DNA of 64,000 bases. Origin: Luidia sarsii (Eukaryota; Echinodermata; Asteroidea; Paxillosida; Luidiidae). The DNA lies in NCBI GenBank assembly GCA_949987565.1, contig OX465105.1, positions 25,047,632-25,111,631 of the forward strand, written 5' to 3'. The position numbers and the translations under genes are program-made. This document shows, one piece after another, positions 1 to 12,498 of this stretch. Position 1 is the stretch's first letter. The number at the start of each line of letters is the position of its first letter. Below the pieces are notes generated by a model. It made no database searches and was not told the origin of the DNA. It worked only from the letters and a program-made list of their open reading frames with translations.

Positions 1-777
1 CTGAGGCAGACGACAGAGTAAGAATAAGAGAGAGAGAGACGGAAGGACGAGAGGGAGAGGGTGAGAGAGACAGAGGGAAAGAGCAGAGTGAAACAGAGAG
101 AGGCGAGAGATAAATATACTGCTATATATATAGCCCTTACAGTCATTTTTATTTTCCATTCTTCAGACCCCCATGTTGTCCCTCACTGAATGCATGAATA
201 TGAATCATTTGGCCAATCCATTAGCGAAGGATTCCATCCATCAATACTTATTTTCTTCTTTCCCCAACTTGCCCCCCCCCCCCTGTCTCTCCGTTGTCGG
301 GGATTGGCCATGACCACGTTTTACGCGATTGACTTCCACAATGGAAAAACATTTGCGCATCGTCTTGTCTTGGCTACTTGCGTACACCGGCACCAGTCTC
401 GGCGCGTCCCTGTCCCATCCAATTAACTGATGCCATCTTGACGCCGAATCCATACACGTCCACGTGGATGAGATTCGCGCTCTGAAATGTGCCCGGGACG
501 ATAAGGGAGGTAGTCTGCACCTGAGATTTGCTTAAAAAAAAAAAATTCCCCCCCCCCTCTCCTCACACGCACACACAAGCATTAGATTTTTTTCATCAGA
601 TAGGAATGCCTGAGTGTATGTACATTTTATCTTGGCCACTTTACTTCAGACTGTCTGAATGCCCAAGTATCTTTTCGGCCTACCACAAAACGATAGGTAG
701 CAAAAGAAGCATGGCAAAAGCCACACAGACATCCGGCCGATTGTGCCAGGTTTGATCCACATGTACCTACATGTGTG
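1..777. other. Upstream non-coding region
   Basis: The first 100 bp are a GA-rich (GAGAGA) low-complexity tract. A poly-C tract lies near 276-290 and an A-run/C-run junction near 530-560. The segment at about 460-600 is repeated near 9795-9935 (shared CACGTGGATGAGATTCGCGC-type and TAGTCTGCACCTGAGATT-type words), so it is dispersed repeat. No gene is recognised. Confidence 0.6.
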
Positions 778-1530
778 TAATTCCATAGATCAGGGGTAAA
801 ATTTGTGACATTTTGGGAGTGTCCCCACTATGAAACCATTCAGCTTTCCTACATGTAATATTGTAAGTTTGTAACAACTTGATGAAACATTCTGTCGATT
901 AAACACTATGTTATACTGTTCATGTATTAACATTCTGTGCAATCTACAAAGTGGTTTATTATTATTTTTTTTTATAATATGTGACCGCGTCACCCGGCAC
1001 AGCATAATGAGGAATAACCCCCACTTTTGAGATTTTGAGATTTTCTAATGATGTGAAAGAGTATACCATTAAGCTTTCGAATGGTATTTCCGTGTGAACT
1101 TTGTTGTAAATAGTACAAGGGGACTTCGTTCGTTTATTTGGTACCAGACACAATATACATGTAGCAGCACCATTCTAACTCCTCGAAGGCGGCTATTCAA
1201 AAAGGCAGGAATTTTACATTTTCATGAAAACAGTACACAAATACTCCCCCTAAATCCTTGTTTTTTCGGAAAAATCCTTTGGACATAAGATCCTCCAATA
1301 CATTAACTTTCCGAAAATACAACCCCAAAAATGGTGGTTTTTTTATCGAATTGAGAAGATACTTTAACTTCAGGTGTTGTTTACTCGAAAAGTGTTTTGG
1401 TGGGATATTCCTCATGTCGCTGTGCCGGGTCACATATTACATGCAGGAAAGCTAAATGGTTTCATATGCAAGAGGGGACACCACAATGTCACAAGTTGGA
1501 TCCCTCATCTATAGAATTGCCCACATGCAC
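778..1530. repeat. Inverted-repeat element (AATTCCATA type) split by a nested MITE
   Basis: The left arm (about 778-976) starts TAATTCCATAGATCAGGGG and reads on through GTGACATT and GAAACCATTCAGCTTTCCTAC. The right arm (about 1437-1530) is its inverted partner (GGAAAGCTAAATGGTTTC ... CTATAGAATTGCCCAC). A different element at 977-1436 sits between the arms. The same arms recur at 33186-33592. Confidence 0.6.
977..1436. mobile_element. MITE-like element with TGTGACCCGGCACAGC ends
   Basis: The left end reads ATGTGACC..CACCCGGCACAGCATAATGAGGAATAACCCC. The right end is the inverse (TTCCTCATGTCGCTGTGCC then GGGTCACAT). A second copy in the opposite orientation lies at 41861-42120. No transposase is present, so it is non-autonomous. 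It inserted inside the inverted-repeat element 778-1530. Confidence 0.65.
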
Positions 1531-1666
1531 AATGTACGACTACGAGTGCAATAATCCTTGGCATTTCCCTGTTTCAGTACAACTGTGCAGCTACACATGT
1601 ACTGGACATGTACATGCATACAGTGTTGAACCTTACTCTACATGTACCGGGGGTACATATATCTAA

Positions 1667-1735
1667 TTTTATTCTTCTCAAAAGTTAGAGGGCCTGACGT
1701 TTCAATCCTTGCCGGACCTTTCTCAAACTGGCAAT
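1667..1735 (-). mobile_element. Truncated Penelope-type tail copy
   Basis: The words AGAGGGCCTGACGTTTC and GGACCTTTCTCAAA match the inverted tail of the element at 14128-14930. It is short and diverged; flanks are unclear. Confidence 0.5.
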
Positions 1736-1814
1736 ATTTGAGAATATATTCTTGGTATGATTTCCTTCTACCCTTCCTTGTGCCTTTTGTTTCTGGATGA
1801 ACGTCCAACACCAG

Positions 1815-1950
1815 TTCAAAGTATACATGTATACATGTACATTGTAAATGTACATGTACCGTATGTACCATATTGAGTACCGTACATGTTGTTCACACAT
1901 GCATGATGTACCTGTACAATTTGAATGCAAAGCGTACAATCAATGTACAC
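1815..1950. repeat. ACATGTAC-rich palindromic tract
   Basis: Repeated overlapping TACATGTA and GTACATGTAC palindromes occur here. The same motif recurs through the window, with its densest cluster at 60615-60740. Confidence 0.5.
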
Positions 1951-2149
1951 ATTCACAGTACAGTTTTTTTTAAAGCAAATTGTCATCCCCCCCCCCCCCC
2001 CGACCTGATCGTCATACAGCAATCAATCTTGGAGCAGTTTCGGTTCTGATTGTAACTGCAACTATCTTGATTAACCAGGGATTTATTTTTTTAATATTTT
2101 TTTTTTGATGCACGTGCACTGCCCTGTACGTACAGCAATTACGAAAGAG

Positions 2150-2400
2150 GTAGTGAGAGGCGACGGAAATACACCTTCCATTACTTTTTTTTTGGTTCGC
2201 CGTGCGTGCATCGCCGTTGCTGCGGTCGGGAAGTGCAGTCACACCGGCCGGCCGTCCGTAACGTCGGTGAGTTTTTGCCGTCGGCCTGCGGGCCGGCGAG
2301 ACTGCCACAGGTCCTTGCGACACCACATTATGTCGTCTCGCGTTGGTGAGTGCCCGCCCCGCGCCGTGATTTACAGCCTCCAGCTCTGCCCGGTTTACTT
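2150..2400 (+). promoter_or_regulatory. CpG-rich putative promoter/5'-UTR of the membrane GTPase
   Basis: A local GC- and CpG-rich island (many CCGGCCG, CGTCG and GCCGTCGG steps) surrounds the proposed start codon at 2330 and contrasts with AT-rich flanks. No TATA box is evident. It is called a promoter region only because of composition and its place directly upstream of the inferred first exon. Confidence 0.35.
2330..2345 (+). CDS. Proposed exon 1 (start codon, five codons) of the membrane GTPase
   Basis: ATGTCGTCTCGCGTTG is followed directly by a strong donor, GTGAGT. It leaves phase 1, exactly what exon 2 needs, and the junction codon becomes GGG (Gly6). The total CDS then comes out as 417 codons plus stop. 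An A lies at -3 of the ATG, and the surrounding 150 bp are CpG-rich in an otherwise AT-rich setting, as for a promoter-proximal first exon. This is inference from phase, donor and composition; an exon inside the gap or outside the window remains possible. Confidence 0.55.
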
Positions 2401-5400
2401 GTTGTTTGAAACTGAAAGGCCTAAACCCTAATCATCAGACAGATGCACGTAGCTCTTGATGTTTGGATGCCATACAGTGTGTGGGCGACCCTAGTCTTTG
2501 TTTACGAGCAGCCAAAGTCGTTAGGCCTTCGCTTTGAAATTTGAATACAATCATTAGTACTATGAGTTTGTGTGTGTGTGTTTTTTTCTTTTTGTCAAAT
2601 TTGGTAGAAGCTTTTTTGTTGTGCAGTAAGTCTGCTCTCCCAGTACAGCCCTCCCTGTCTGCTCTCCCTGTACACTGTACATATGGACTGCCCAGCCAGG
2701 CTAGGCCACTTGTCAAAAAGATCATCGGTTGGGTATCAGATGATTTGACCCGTCCGATGTCGTTTACAGCGGATAGCCATCGTGTATTTTCCACCCCAGA
2801 GTCCAGTACAATCGGCTTTCTACCGGGGGAAATTGTATCGGTCGGATGAATTCAGCCGGCACTCAACCGATGATCTTTTTGACAAGAGGCCCTACTGACC
2901 CGTTCAGTTGTGAAGGAAGTACATGTACATTCTCTTCGGTGCAAAATCTATTGATTATTACACATGTATCAATCTATCAATGGGGACCTTTCCACCGTCC
3001 AAGTAATCAAAAATTGAATCGTGATTCAGAAACCGGGGGGGGGGGGGGGGGGGGGTTTGGGGGGCTAAAGATCGGCATGCAAAAAAAGATATGAGCTGAT
3101 TGTGGTTAGCAAATGTGGTCAAATGGTGGGCGTATCTTTGCGGGTGGTCCATGCAGGGAGGTGTACATGTACATGTACTACAGTATAATCAAGCACAGCA
3201 CTTCCTGTCAGTCAGAGTGCGGGTGGTGCATTGTGGGATCGAATAAACCCAAAATGGTGCGATTCATTGGAGCATACCCACAAACATTGCGTCGCAAATA
3301 AACAGTCTCACTAATAGTGGTCTGAATTGCGATTACAAAGTAGAGTAGAGTAATCGTTTGTTTGAACGTAATGTTTCCATTTTAATGGCAGGGTTTGAAA
3401 TTTAGGATGACGGCCAGCACAGTCGTGGCCGTCATTGCTCCTACCACTGGCTGTAGTGCCCCCCAAATCCACAGCCATTTAAAGAACAAAAAAATTGTTT
3501 CATGCCTTGATAAAAATGGTCTGATTCTTGGGAAATTCAATCATACCTTGTGGGAAGATCTTGAGCATGTTTGGAATTTGTTCTGTTTTTCAAAAGTATG
3601 AAAATGTTTGAATAAATTTTGTGTGGGGTGGCGGGCCCGGGGTGGCGGGGGGGGGGGGGGGAATACAAATAAAAGTTCTATGGTCGGGAAAGAAAGTTTG
3701 TACAGAGGGGAAAAAATAGGTCAACGCTTTCAAAGAGGTGTCAAAAACTCTTCCCAATTGTCCCCACATCAGACCAGAGTAGTAAAGAAGGTTTTCCCAC
3801 ACTGTTCAATCTTTGAAATGTTAACTTTGAGCCGAGAAGTGTTGCACGCACGCAGTTTTACCTCGGTACTGTTTACGTGTACATGGGCCCTCGCTTTCTA
3901 GCGATAAGGGTCTGCCTGCGCAATCAGGGGAAAGAGTCCGACACCCCACCTACCACTGCACTGGATTGCATTACAGCCTTCCCTTATAGTCTGGCGGCCA
4001 ACACCGCGTCCGTCCGTTCCACTGTACAACCTCCCTCCCAAACTCCCTCCCCTCCCCCCCCCCCAATAAAAAAAAAAAGCCAGACAGTTATGTTTACTCG
4101 GGACCTTAATAGTTACATCACATGCTTCACCCCAACCCCCTACCCCAGACAGGCTCATTCTCATTCAAATCACAGATTAGAAGAGAATGAAGGCACATGT
4201 GCTGCCCAAGAAAAGTTTGCATGTTATTGAGGTCTATGGCAGCCAATGACATGAGGTTTCTTTTTTGCAACGTCGTCCGGCGGATACCGGCCCGTGTGAA
4301 TTCCGCTGAGAATGTTTCNNNNNNNNNNNNNNNNNNNNNNNNNNNNNNNNNNNNNNNNNNNNNNNNNNNNNNNNNNNNNNNNNNNNNNNNNNNNNNNNNN
4401 NNNNNNNNNNNNNNNNNNNNNNNNNNNNNNNNNNNNNNNNNNNNNNNNNNNNNNNNNNNNNNNNNNNNNNNNNNNNNNNNNNNNNNNNNNNNNNNNNNNN
4501 NNNNNNNNNNNNNNNNNNAAAATGAACGCCTGCAACTACCGAACGCACTTCTCTCTGTTGGACTTTGGACGTTGGACTAAGGCCAAAAATGTACATTTCC
4601 CTCTCTTGCCAGGGTATCGAGAGTCAGAATTACAATGAAAATATAAACACCGCTTGACCATGGTTAAGGATAAAACTCGGGTTTGCAAAGGCATGGTGCA
4701 TACTTAAACAAAAGTAGACACAACGGAAAAGTGTGTAGTAAGGAATACAACATTTAAAATGTTAGGTCAAGATTTAACATGTCCCAGTGCAGTTATTTGT
4801 TTGTATAGCGAAACTCACTGCCCCTTCCCCAGCCTCATTATTCTAATGCTGTGTCCTTTTCCCTTTGTCTGCGCATCCTCTGACACTCTGTACAACTCAT
4901 AGCTGAGGTCATTTCCTGGTTGGCCAGTGTTGAGAGTTGGGTTGGGGTTGGGTTGGGTTGGGTTGGGTTGGGTTGGGTTGGGTTGGGTTGGGTTGGGTTG
5001 GGTTGGGTTGGGTTGGGTTGGGTTGGGTTGGGTTGGGTTGGGTTGGGTTGGGTTGGGTTGGGTTGGGTTGGGTTGGGTTGGGTTGGGTTGGGTTGGGTTG
5101 GGTTGGGTTGGGTTGGGTTGGGTTGGGTTGGGTTGGGTTGGGTTGGGTTGGGTTGGGTTGGGTTGGGATGGGATGGGTTGGGTTGGGTTGGGTTGGGTTG
5201 GGTTGGGTTGGGTTGGGTTGGCTGCAGCCTTGTCCATTGTGTTAAACCCTTAACCCCTAACCCTTAACACGGCCTTGCCGCCCCTGATCATGGTCATTGT
5301 GGACTCAACAAGTCAGTTCTTTCTTCTCTTTTCTTCTCTTCTCCTCTGTTCTCTCTCTCCTTCCCTCTCTCTCTCGCCCTCCGTCTCTCTCTCTCTCCCT

Positions 5401-8400
5401 CTTTCTCTCTCCCTCTTTCTCCCTCTCCCCCCGTCTCCTTCCCCTCTCTCTCTTTCTCTCTATCTCTCTCTCTGTCTCTTCTCCCCCCTCCTCTCTCTCT
5501 CTCTTTCTCTCTATCTCTCTCTGTGTCTCTTCCCCCCCCCCCTCCTCTTTCTCTCTCTTTCCTCTGTCTGCTCCTGTCGGGGGCACCGTTGCAGGGCTGA
5601 TCACCATCGCCGACAGGCTGGGACTGAAGTTGTTGGCGCCCCGCAAGAAGATAAACGTCCTGCTGATTGGGAACCACTCTGCCGGCAAGAGTTCTTTCAT
5701 CAACTGGTGAGTGCTGCGCTGTACTACAGCATCTGGATTTGCAATGCACAATGTGCAGCAACGCGCAGGCACATGTACATTTGCATGAATAGTTGGACAT
5801 ACCGTGTACTATTCAATCCGAAAACAACAATACTTCAAAAAAAAAATCCTTTTTCTCGTAATTTTTTTTGGGAAGGGTGTGGAGGGAACTGGACAAGATA
5901 ATGAAATAACTTGCAATGGCTGCTTTATTTTATGCCCCGACATTTTCCTACGAACCCCAGTACTTCCTTAACCTTCCAAATCCCTTCAAGATCGCTACCA
6001 TTTTGTTTTACGTATTTATTTACCGTACAGCTTAGTTTTATTTGGTCTGTGTGTTGTCTCCATTGATCAGTATTTCTATCATTTTCCGAGCCCTAAAAAT
6101 ATAATGTGTTTGTTTTGGAGGGAAGGAGGGAAATCCAGCAACTTGTAGAGGTTTATGGAATTATATTTTGGCAAAAAAAGAATCATTGAAATATTGACTG
6201 GGAAGCAGGAACATTTGAACTATTTTGCAAAATTGCAATTTATCTCTTTCTTTCTTTTTCTTTCTTTTTTGGCCACATATACTTTACCTGTATGTGCAGA
6301 ACGTACGTGTGGAATCTTGCGTGTGAATGTACAATGTAACTGCACACAGACAGATTCTTTCATGAAAGAATTGAATAAAGGGCTATGACATTGACTCTGA
6401 CTAAAAAATAATTAGATTTAGTTTTTCTCCCCCCCCAACAAATTTGCTATCTAATTGATACACTGTACATGTATTGGAAGCTGTCGTTTCATTGTGCGTG
6501 TTTGCGAATGCCTGCCGCCTTTAATATGCAAAAAGAATTTGATTCTTGTTTGCCTCTGACAAATAAAATTGGTGTTCCTGGAAATTTACCGTGGTCAGGT
6601 CAGTGAAGCGAGGTTACGACCCCCATCTTTCACAGCACTAATTGCTTGGGGAAGGATGACAACAGCTCCCCAAAAATGAGAAAAAAATCATATCACAATA
6701 CCGTGTCCTTGTGTTAACACCCCTCTATCTATCTCTCTCCCTCTCCCTCTCCCTCTCCCTCTCCCTCTCCCTCTCCCTCTCCCTCTCCCTCTCCCTCTCC
6801 CTCTCCCTCTCCCTCTCCTCTCCCTCTCCCTCTCCCTCTCCCTCTCCCTCTCCCTCTCCTCTCCCTCTCCCTCTCCCTCTCCCTCTCCCTCTCCCTCTCC
6901 CTCTCCTCTCCCTCTCCCTCTCCCTCTCCTCTCCCTCTCCTCTCCCTCTCCCTCTCCCTCTCCCTCTCCTCTCCCTCTCCCTCTCCCTCTCCCTCTCCCT
7001 CTCCCTCTCCCTCTCCCTCTCCCTCTCCCTCTCCCTCTCCCTCTCCCTCTCCCTCTCCCTCTCCCTCTCCCTCTCCCTCCCCCTCCCCCTCCCCTCCCCC
7101 TCCCCCTCCCTCTCCCTCTCCCTCTCCCTCTCCCTCTCCCTCTCCCTCTCCCTCTCCCTCTCCCTCCCCCCTCTCTCTCTCTCTTGGTTAGATTAGGAGT
7201 CTAATTTAAACCTCCCTGATGTTTGTTGATCAGATAAGAGGGTTTTAATTGAAGACTAGTTTAGCTGTTTGTAAGCTGTTGTGAACGGGCCTGTAATTTT
7301 TTTTTAAATGAAAAATAATAACGGCATGTCGCAAGAGGAAATTATGCTGGTTGTGTGTGGGTAGTCAGTGGCCGTATTCAAAATGAAGGCTCAGGCTCAG
7401 GCTTTGTCTCCGTCTGACAAAACCTGAAAATCCAGGTCGCGGTTTGTTTCCGAATTTGAAGGTTTGTTGGCTTGATTGATAGGTACTGAGTGTTCACCAA
7501 GAAACCGGGGACCGTAAGCCAGAGCCTAGTCCTTCGTTTTGAAAACTGCCAAAGTTGACGGTCTGTCTGTGTGATTGATTGCCATTTCGATCTCATTTGC
7601 TATGCCCTGCAAGAAGTGATGGGTACCAGTTGTGAACAACTTATCATGTGTGTGGCTACAAAGGGACCTACTATTTTCTCGGGGGACTGAATTTTTTCAT
7701 GAGCCAAAAGCTTCCAGGTCTGTCGTGTCCCCCCCCCAAAAAAAAAAAAAAAAAAAAAAAAACCACCGCCACCGAAGAAATTTGTCACATTAAATTTGTT
7801 AGTCCTTTTCGGACTAGAGTGCTTCGTTGAGCACTTGTAGGCCGAATTCTAAACCATCGTTGTTGGGTGTTTTTGTTCCCAACTGGCCAGCTTTGCCAGT
7901 TGGGAATAGCCTTGAACTGGCCCCAGCACAATTTCTATTACCATTAAGCCTAAGAGGTAACTAACGTTAACTAACTAAGAGGTACATGTAACTAACGTTA
8001 TTAGACACCGAGCTGTGGAATTGCCCAGCATATGACTTAAAACCCCTACACAACATTGGTCGAGGTCAACGAATAGCATCCATACGTTGTCTGATCCAAC
8101 ATATGCATGAAATAGCACACCTGTGAAAATTTCAGCTCAATCCGCCAACCGAGTCTCGAGAAAATTGATGTATACAAAAATGTTGCAAACTGCTTACTGA
8201 CTAAAATTACCAAAATGCAGATCATAGAATTTAGTGGGCATGACGTTTCGATCCTAGCAGGACCTTTCTCAAAGGCAGAGAAAATCTCGAGAAAATTGTG
8301 CAAACTGCTTCATTTGTTTTGCGAAAATGCAGCATTCAACTTATTGTTCCGAAAAATCGTTTAGATCTGCCTTTCCACTGGACTTATTTTGGTCAAAGTA

Positions 8401-11400
8401 ACCGAGACTATGGTTACTTTTCCCATTTTAAGTCCAGTGGAAACGGCTCAGTTAAATTTCCTCTCGGTTGATTTAACCGAGCCGAATGGTTACTTTTACC
8501 TGGCCAACCTCTGCCCAGTAAAAGTGACCAGGTAAGTTTAACCGAGCCGATTAGTCCAGTGGAAACGCACCACTTGGTTAAATGCGACTCGGTAAAAAAA
8601 CACGTCCGGCCTAAGACGTAACACGTACATGCACTGTGCACAGCGTCTGCTTCATGTTGCGCGCCTAAATGTACACACGTACATTGTGTATCCGGCTGAC
8701 ACATGAACTTTATGAGCCGTTATATTGCCAGCTCGGTTAATACTTTAACCATCGTCTCGGTTAAATTTTAGTCCAGTGGAAACGCGGCTTTAAACAACCA
8801 AACTTCTACACATGTTCAAAGTTTGGAGAGCCATATATTTCAAGACTCAGGGTCAGTCAAAAAGAGACCTACATGTACATACATATGCAGCATCTACAGT
8901 TCAGCTTGTTTGTGACAACCAACACTGCCAAGGTATAATTTTTTTGATGTGGGGGAGAAGAAAAAAGAAGGAAACTACCTCCCCAAAGGAAAATGTCACT
9001 CTATGCTCGGGGAGTTTGCACGTACTGTACACGCAGGCTTTGACTGCCCGTCTGTGTACAGGTAATTACTGTTTCCTCTATTGGTTCAGCTGCGATGATG
9101 TACATGTAGACGCAGTGAGCTACTCTAAGGCCACAAAGCGTGTCAGAACCGTTTGGCGCCGATACAAACCGGCCAGCGAGTTGGAAGATATTACTTCCTG
9201 GTGCCTTCATTCAGAATCGCTTTTTGCCTCGCCGACAGGCTAAGTGGGAGGGACTAAACAAAAGGGGATTGAGAGAGGGATGATGCAATAGGTAAGCTTG
9301 TAGTTAGCCACATGCACACTGCGCGTGGTGAATACAGGCCGGTTCTTGTGATGTGCGTTGGATAAGATTTGAAGGTTTGTACGATGGAAGTACCAAGTGG
9401 AAGGTTTGCGGTGACGCCGTGTAACACATCTCTTTGGAGACGGAGTGCGGCTCTGAAAAGAGTCGGTAACTCAACGTTTCGGGCAGTGTGTGCTCTGCCT
9501 GTCGTCAGCCCTTTTCAGAGCAGGAAAGATTCCCCACACTCCAGAGCTCTCCTCAACACATTCAAGCACTGATGACAGTTGGCATCCAGCAGTCTCCTGA
9601 TGACGGGCAGAGTGCACACTGCCCGAAACGTTGAGTTCACTGGCTCTTTTCAGAGCCGCGCTCCCATCACAGAAAGGGATGTGTCACGTGGTGTCACTGC
9701 AAACCTACCACCTCGTGTGGGATGCGTCACGTGGTGTCACCGCAAACCTACCACCTCGTGTGTGTTCACCGCTTCACGCTTGGACCTTGTGTCCACATGT
9801 ACTTGGATGGGATTCGCGCTCTGAAATGTGCCGGGGATGATAAGAGAAGGTAGCCTGCACCTGTGATTCTCTCAACATTTTGCCCCCCCCCCTTCCCCCC
9901 CCCCCCCAACAATCGTTAGATTCATCATCAGATAGGAATATGCACATGTGGTTTTTTTTTTATTTATTTTTTATCTTAACCACTTACCCCGGCCAAATTC
10001 GTAGTGCCAGTGGTGTTGCTATGCGCTGGGCACTCTAAATCCAGGCACAACAATTGTCCAACTTTTAAACCAAGACTCTTCTCAGCCAACCACAAAGCAA
10101 TATTTAGCCACACAGATGTCAGATTGTGCCAGGTTTGAAATCGCTTGTACACATACTTTATAGGTTGTGTTCTCTTAATTGATTTTGTTCACATTTGATC
10201 CCGATTGTTTGGTGGGCTTTGAAAATAGCACATCTCTCTACCTCCCCCCACTCTCTCTCTGTCTGTCTCTCTCCTTCTCTCTCTCTTTCTCCCTCTATTT
10301 TTGTCTACACCTCTTTCTCCCCCCTCTCTCTCCACCCTCTCTCTCTCCACCTCTCACTCCCCCGCTTTCTCCCTCTCCCCATCTCTCCCCCACTCTCCCT
10401 CCCCTCTCTTTCTCCCCTCTCTCCCTCTCCCCATCTCTTCCCCATCTCTTCCCCACTCTCCCCATCTCTTCCCCACTCTCCCTCCCCTCTCTTTCTCCCC
10501 TCTCCCCATCTCTATCTCTTTCCCTCTCTCCCCCTCTCTCTCTCCCTCCCTCTCTCCTTCTCCCTCCCACTCCCTCCCACTCCCTCCCTCCCTCTCCCTC
10601 CCCCTCTTCCCCACTCTCCATCTCTCTCTCCCCCTATTTCTCTCCCTCTCTCCATCTCTCTCCCACTCCCTCCCTCCCTCTCCCTCTCTTCCCCACTCTC
10701 CATCTCTCTCCCCCTATTTCTCTCCCTCTCTCCATCTCTCTCCCACTCCCTCCCTCCCTCTCCCTCTCTCTCTTCCCCACTCTCCATCTCTCTCTCCCTC
10801 CCTCTCCCCTTCTCCCTCCCACTCCCTCCCTCCCTCTCCCTCTCTCTCTTCCCCACTCTCCATCTCTCTCTCCCCCTATTTCTCTCCCTCTCTCCATCTC
10901 TCTCTCCCTCTCTCCCTCCCTCCACCTGTCTCTCTCTCTCTCTATCCCCCTCTCTCCCCCCGTCGTCCTCCACCCAATATCCCTCTCTCCCCCTCCCCCT
11001 CTCTCCCTTTCGCTCTCTTCCTCTCTGTCTCCCGCCTCTCTCTCTCCCCTCTCTCCCTCCCCCTCTCTCCCTCCCCCTCTCCCTTTCGCTCTCTTCCTCT
11101 CTGTCTCCCTCCTCTCCCTCTCTCTATCTACCCGTATCTCTCCCCATATATATCTATCTCTCAGTCTCTTCTATCGCAGAGAAAGATCCTGCTGGGATCA
11201 GGGCTGGATAACTTGGGGTCATTGTAGTCTGGAAGAGTTTTGCAGTTTGCACATTTTGTTCGGGGGGGAATATTTTCTAGGAAGTTTCTAATTAACCCTG
11301 CCCACACGGTTTAGTCATGGAGAGTTTCGTCGTTGACAATGGTGGGACGGTCTGTCTCTGAAGTGACCAAACTAAATCTCACCGCCTCTGATGGGACCAG

Positions 11401-12460
11401 TAATATGGATCGGGTCTATTTGTCTGAACTCCGCAGACGTCGTACACGATCCGGAAAGCTTCCTAATCAAATTGAGATGCCGTGCTTGGTGGGGAAACCC
11501 GCGAGTTGTACACAATTCAAATTGTGTGGACTGATCGCGCAACTTGTTAAAAGTAGGGCTTCCATTTTTTTGGTAACTTTTTTTTTATGGGATAGGGAAA
11601 TAGATTTCTGCTGGTATGCTTTTCGGTACCAATTAAGTTTTATCGCGAAATGATTTGAATATAGGGGAATATTGATGAATGTGGGTGAAAGGGGGGGGGG
11701 GTGGGAAGAATGGCTTTAAAAAATGCGGGATGCTGTTGACTCTATGGAGTTGGTGGGCTGATTGTCGGTGTTAAATTGGAGTCGGACAGCGGAAAACTTT
11801 GGACCATGGGGGAACTGCAGGCACAATGCATTTATTCCAGCCCACGCCTAAAGGTCGGGTAAGATATTTGGTAATCAAATGAACCATTGTTGGGTATGGG
11901 TGGGTGGGTTTTTTCCCCCGCTTTTTTTTCTCCATAATCTCAGTTTTTGTGTGTGTGTTTTTTTTTTTTTTTTTTTTTTTTTTGGGGGGGGGGTGTTTTA
12001 AGGGGAGGGGGAGGTGACCTCCCTCCCTGTCCCCTTTGGACAAGCACTGCTGCAAGACCAGCCGCAAAAAGTAAGCAATTTTTCTGTTTGCAATTTTCCC
12101 CATGTCCAGAATTGGGATTCCTTGAACTATTGGTCGTCAAACTGTTCATGGACACTGCACTCAGTTTCTCTTTCTCAGTCCAGATTAAAAAAAGGCAAAA
12201 ACAAACAAAAAAGCCACCTCTTTGTTCCCTTCCCCCCCCCCCTTTTTTTTTCAAGGGCGCGGCACAGGGCTTTTGGCCCCCCCCCTCCCCCCCTCCTCTT
12301 GGGAAACATGTTATCAAGTTGGTGTATCCATGGCCTCTTTCCCCCTTCTTTCTCCATGGTCTATCAAGGCCTGAAGGTCATGACCTCATCGGGGCTTGGT
12401 GGCTGACCTCAGCCGGAGCCCAGAGAGTCTCTGTATTGGTCGGCATTGTGGCGGTGTGTT

Positions 12461-12498
<38 letters not shown>

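Larger units (their letters stand above)
2346..5594 (+). other. Intron 1 of the GTPase gene
   Basis: It contains homopolymer tracts (a 20+ G run near 3032-3054, another G run near 3648), the assembly gap, the (GGGTT)n array and the CT-rich tract. Nothing in it resembles a further coding exon with phase 1 ends. It is an intron only if the proposed exon 1 is right. Confidence 0.5.
9395..9762. mobile_element. Family B fold-back element carrying hammerhead-like motifs
   Basis: Terminal words GGAAGGTTTGCGGTGACGCC (left) and GTGTCACTGCAAACCTACC (right) are inverted partners. GGCTCTGAAAAGAGTCGG and CTGGCTCTTTTCAGAGCC form an inner inverted pair. Two hammerhead-like cores face opposite ways (9473-9508 minus, 9594-9635 plus). 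A duplicated right end follows at 9721-9762. Relatives are at 26735-26880, 29060-29165, 37768-37982, 38815-38922, 40575-40715 and 45955-45995. Confidence 0.65.

Noticed and set aside
2105..2431. 108-aa protein in the CpG-rich block
   Set aside because: No domain. The block is better explained as promoter plus a tiny first exon in another frame.
4197..4638. Open frames crossing 4319-4518
   Set aside because: They consist mostly of undetermined bases.
4815..5267. Repeat proteins NPTQP / GWVGL from the GGGTT array
   Set aside because: All frames are open because the unit has no stop. There is no start context, splice sites or non-repeat domain.
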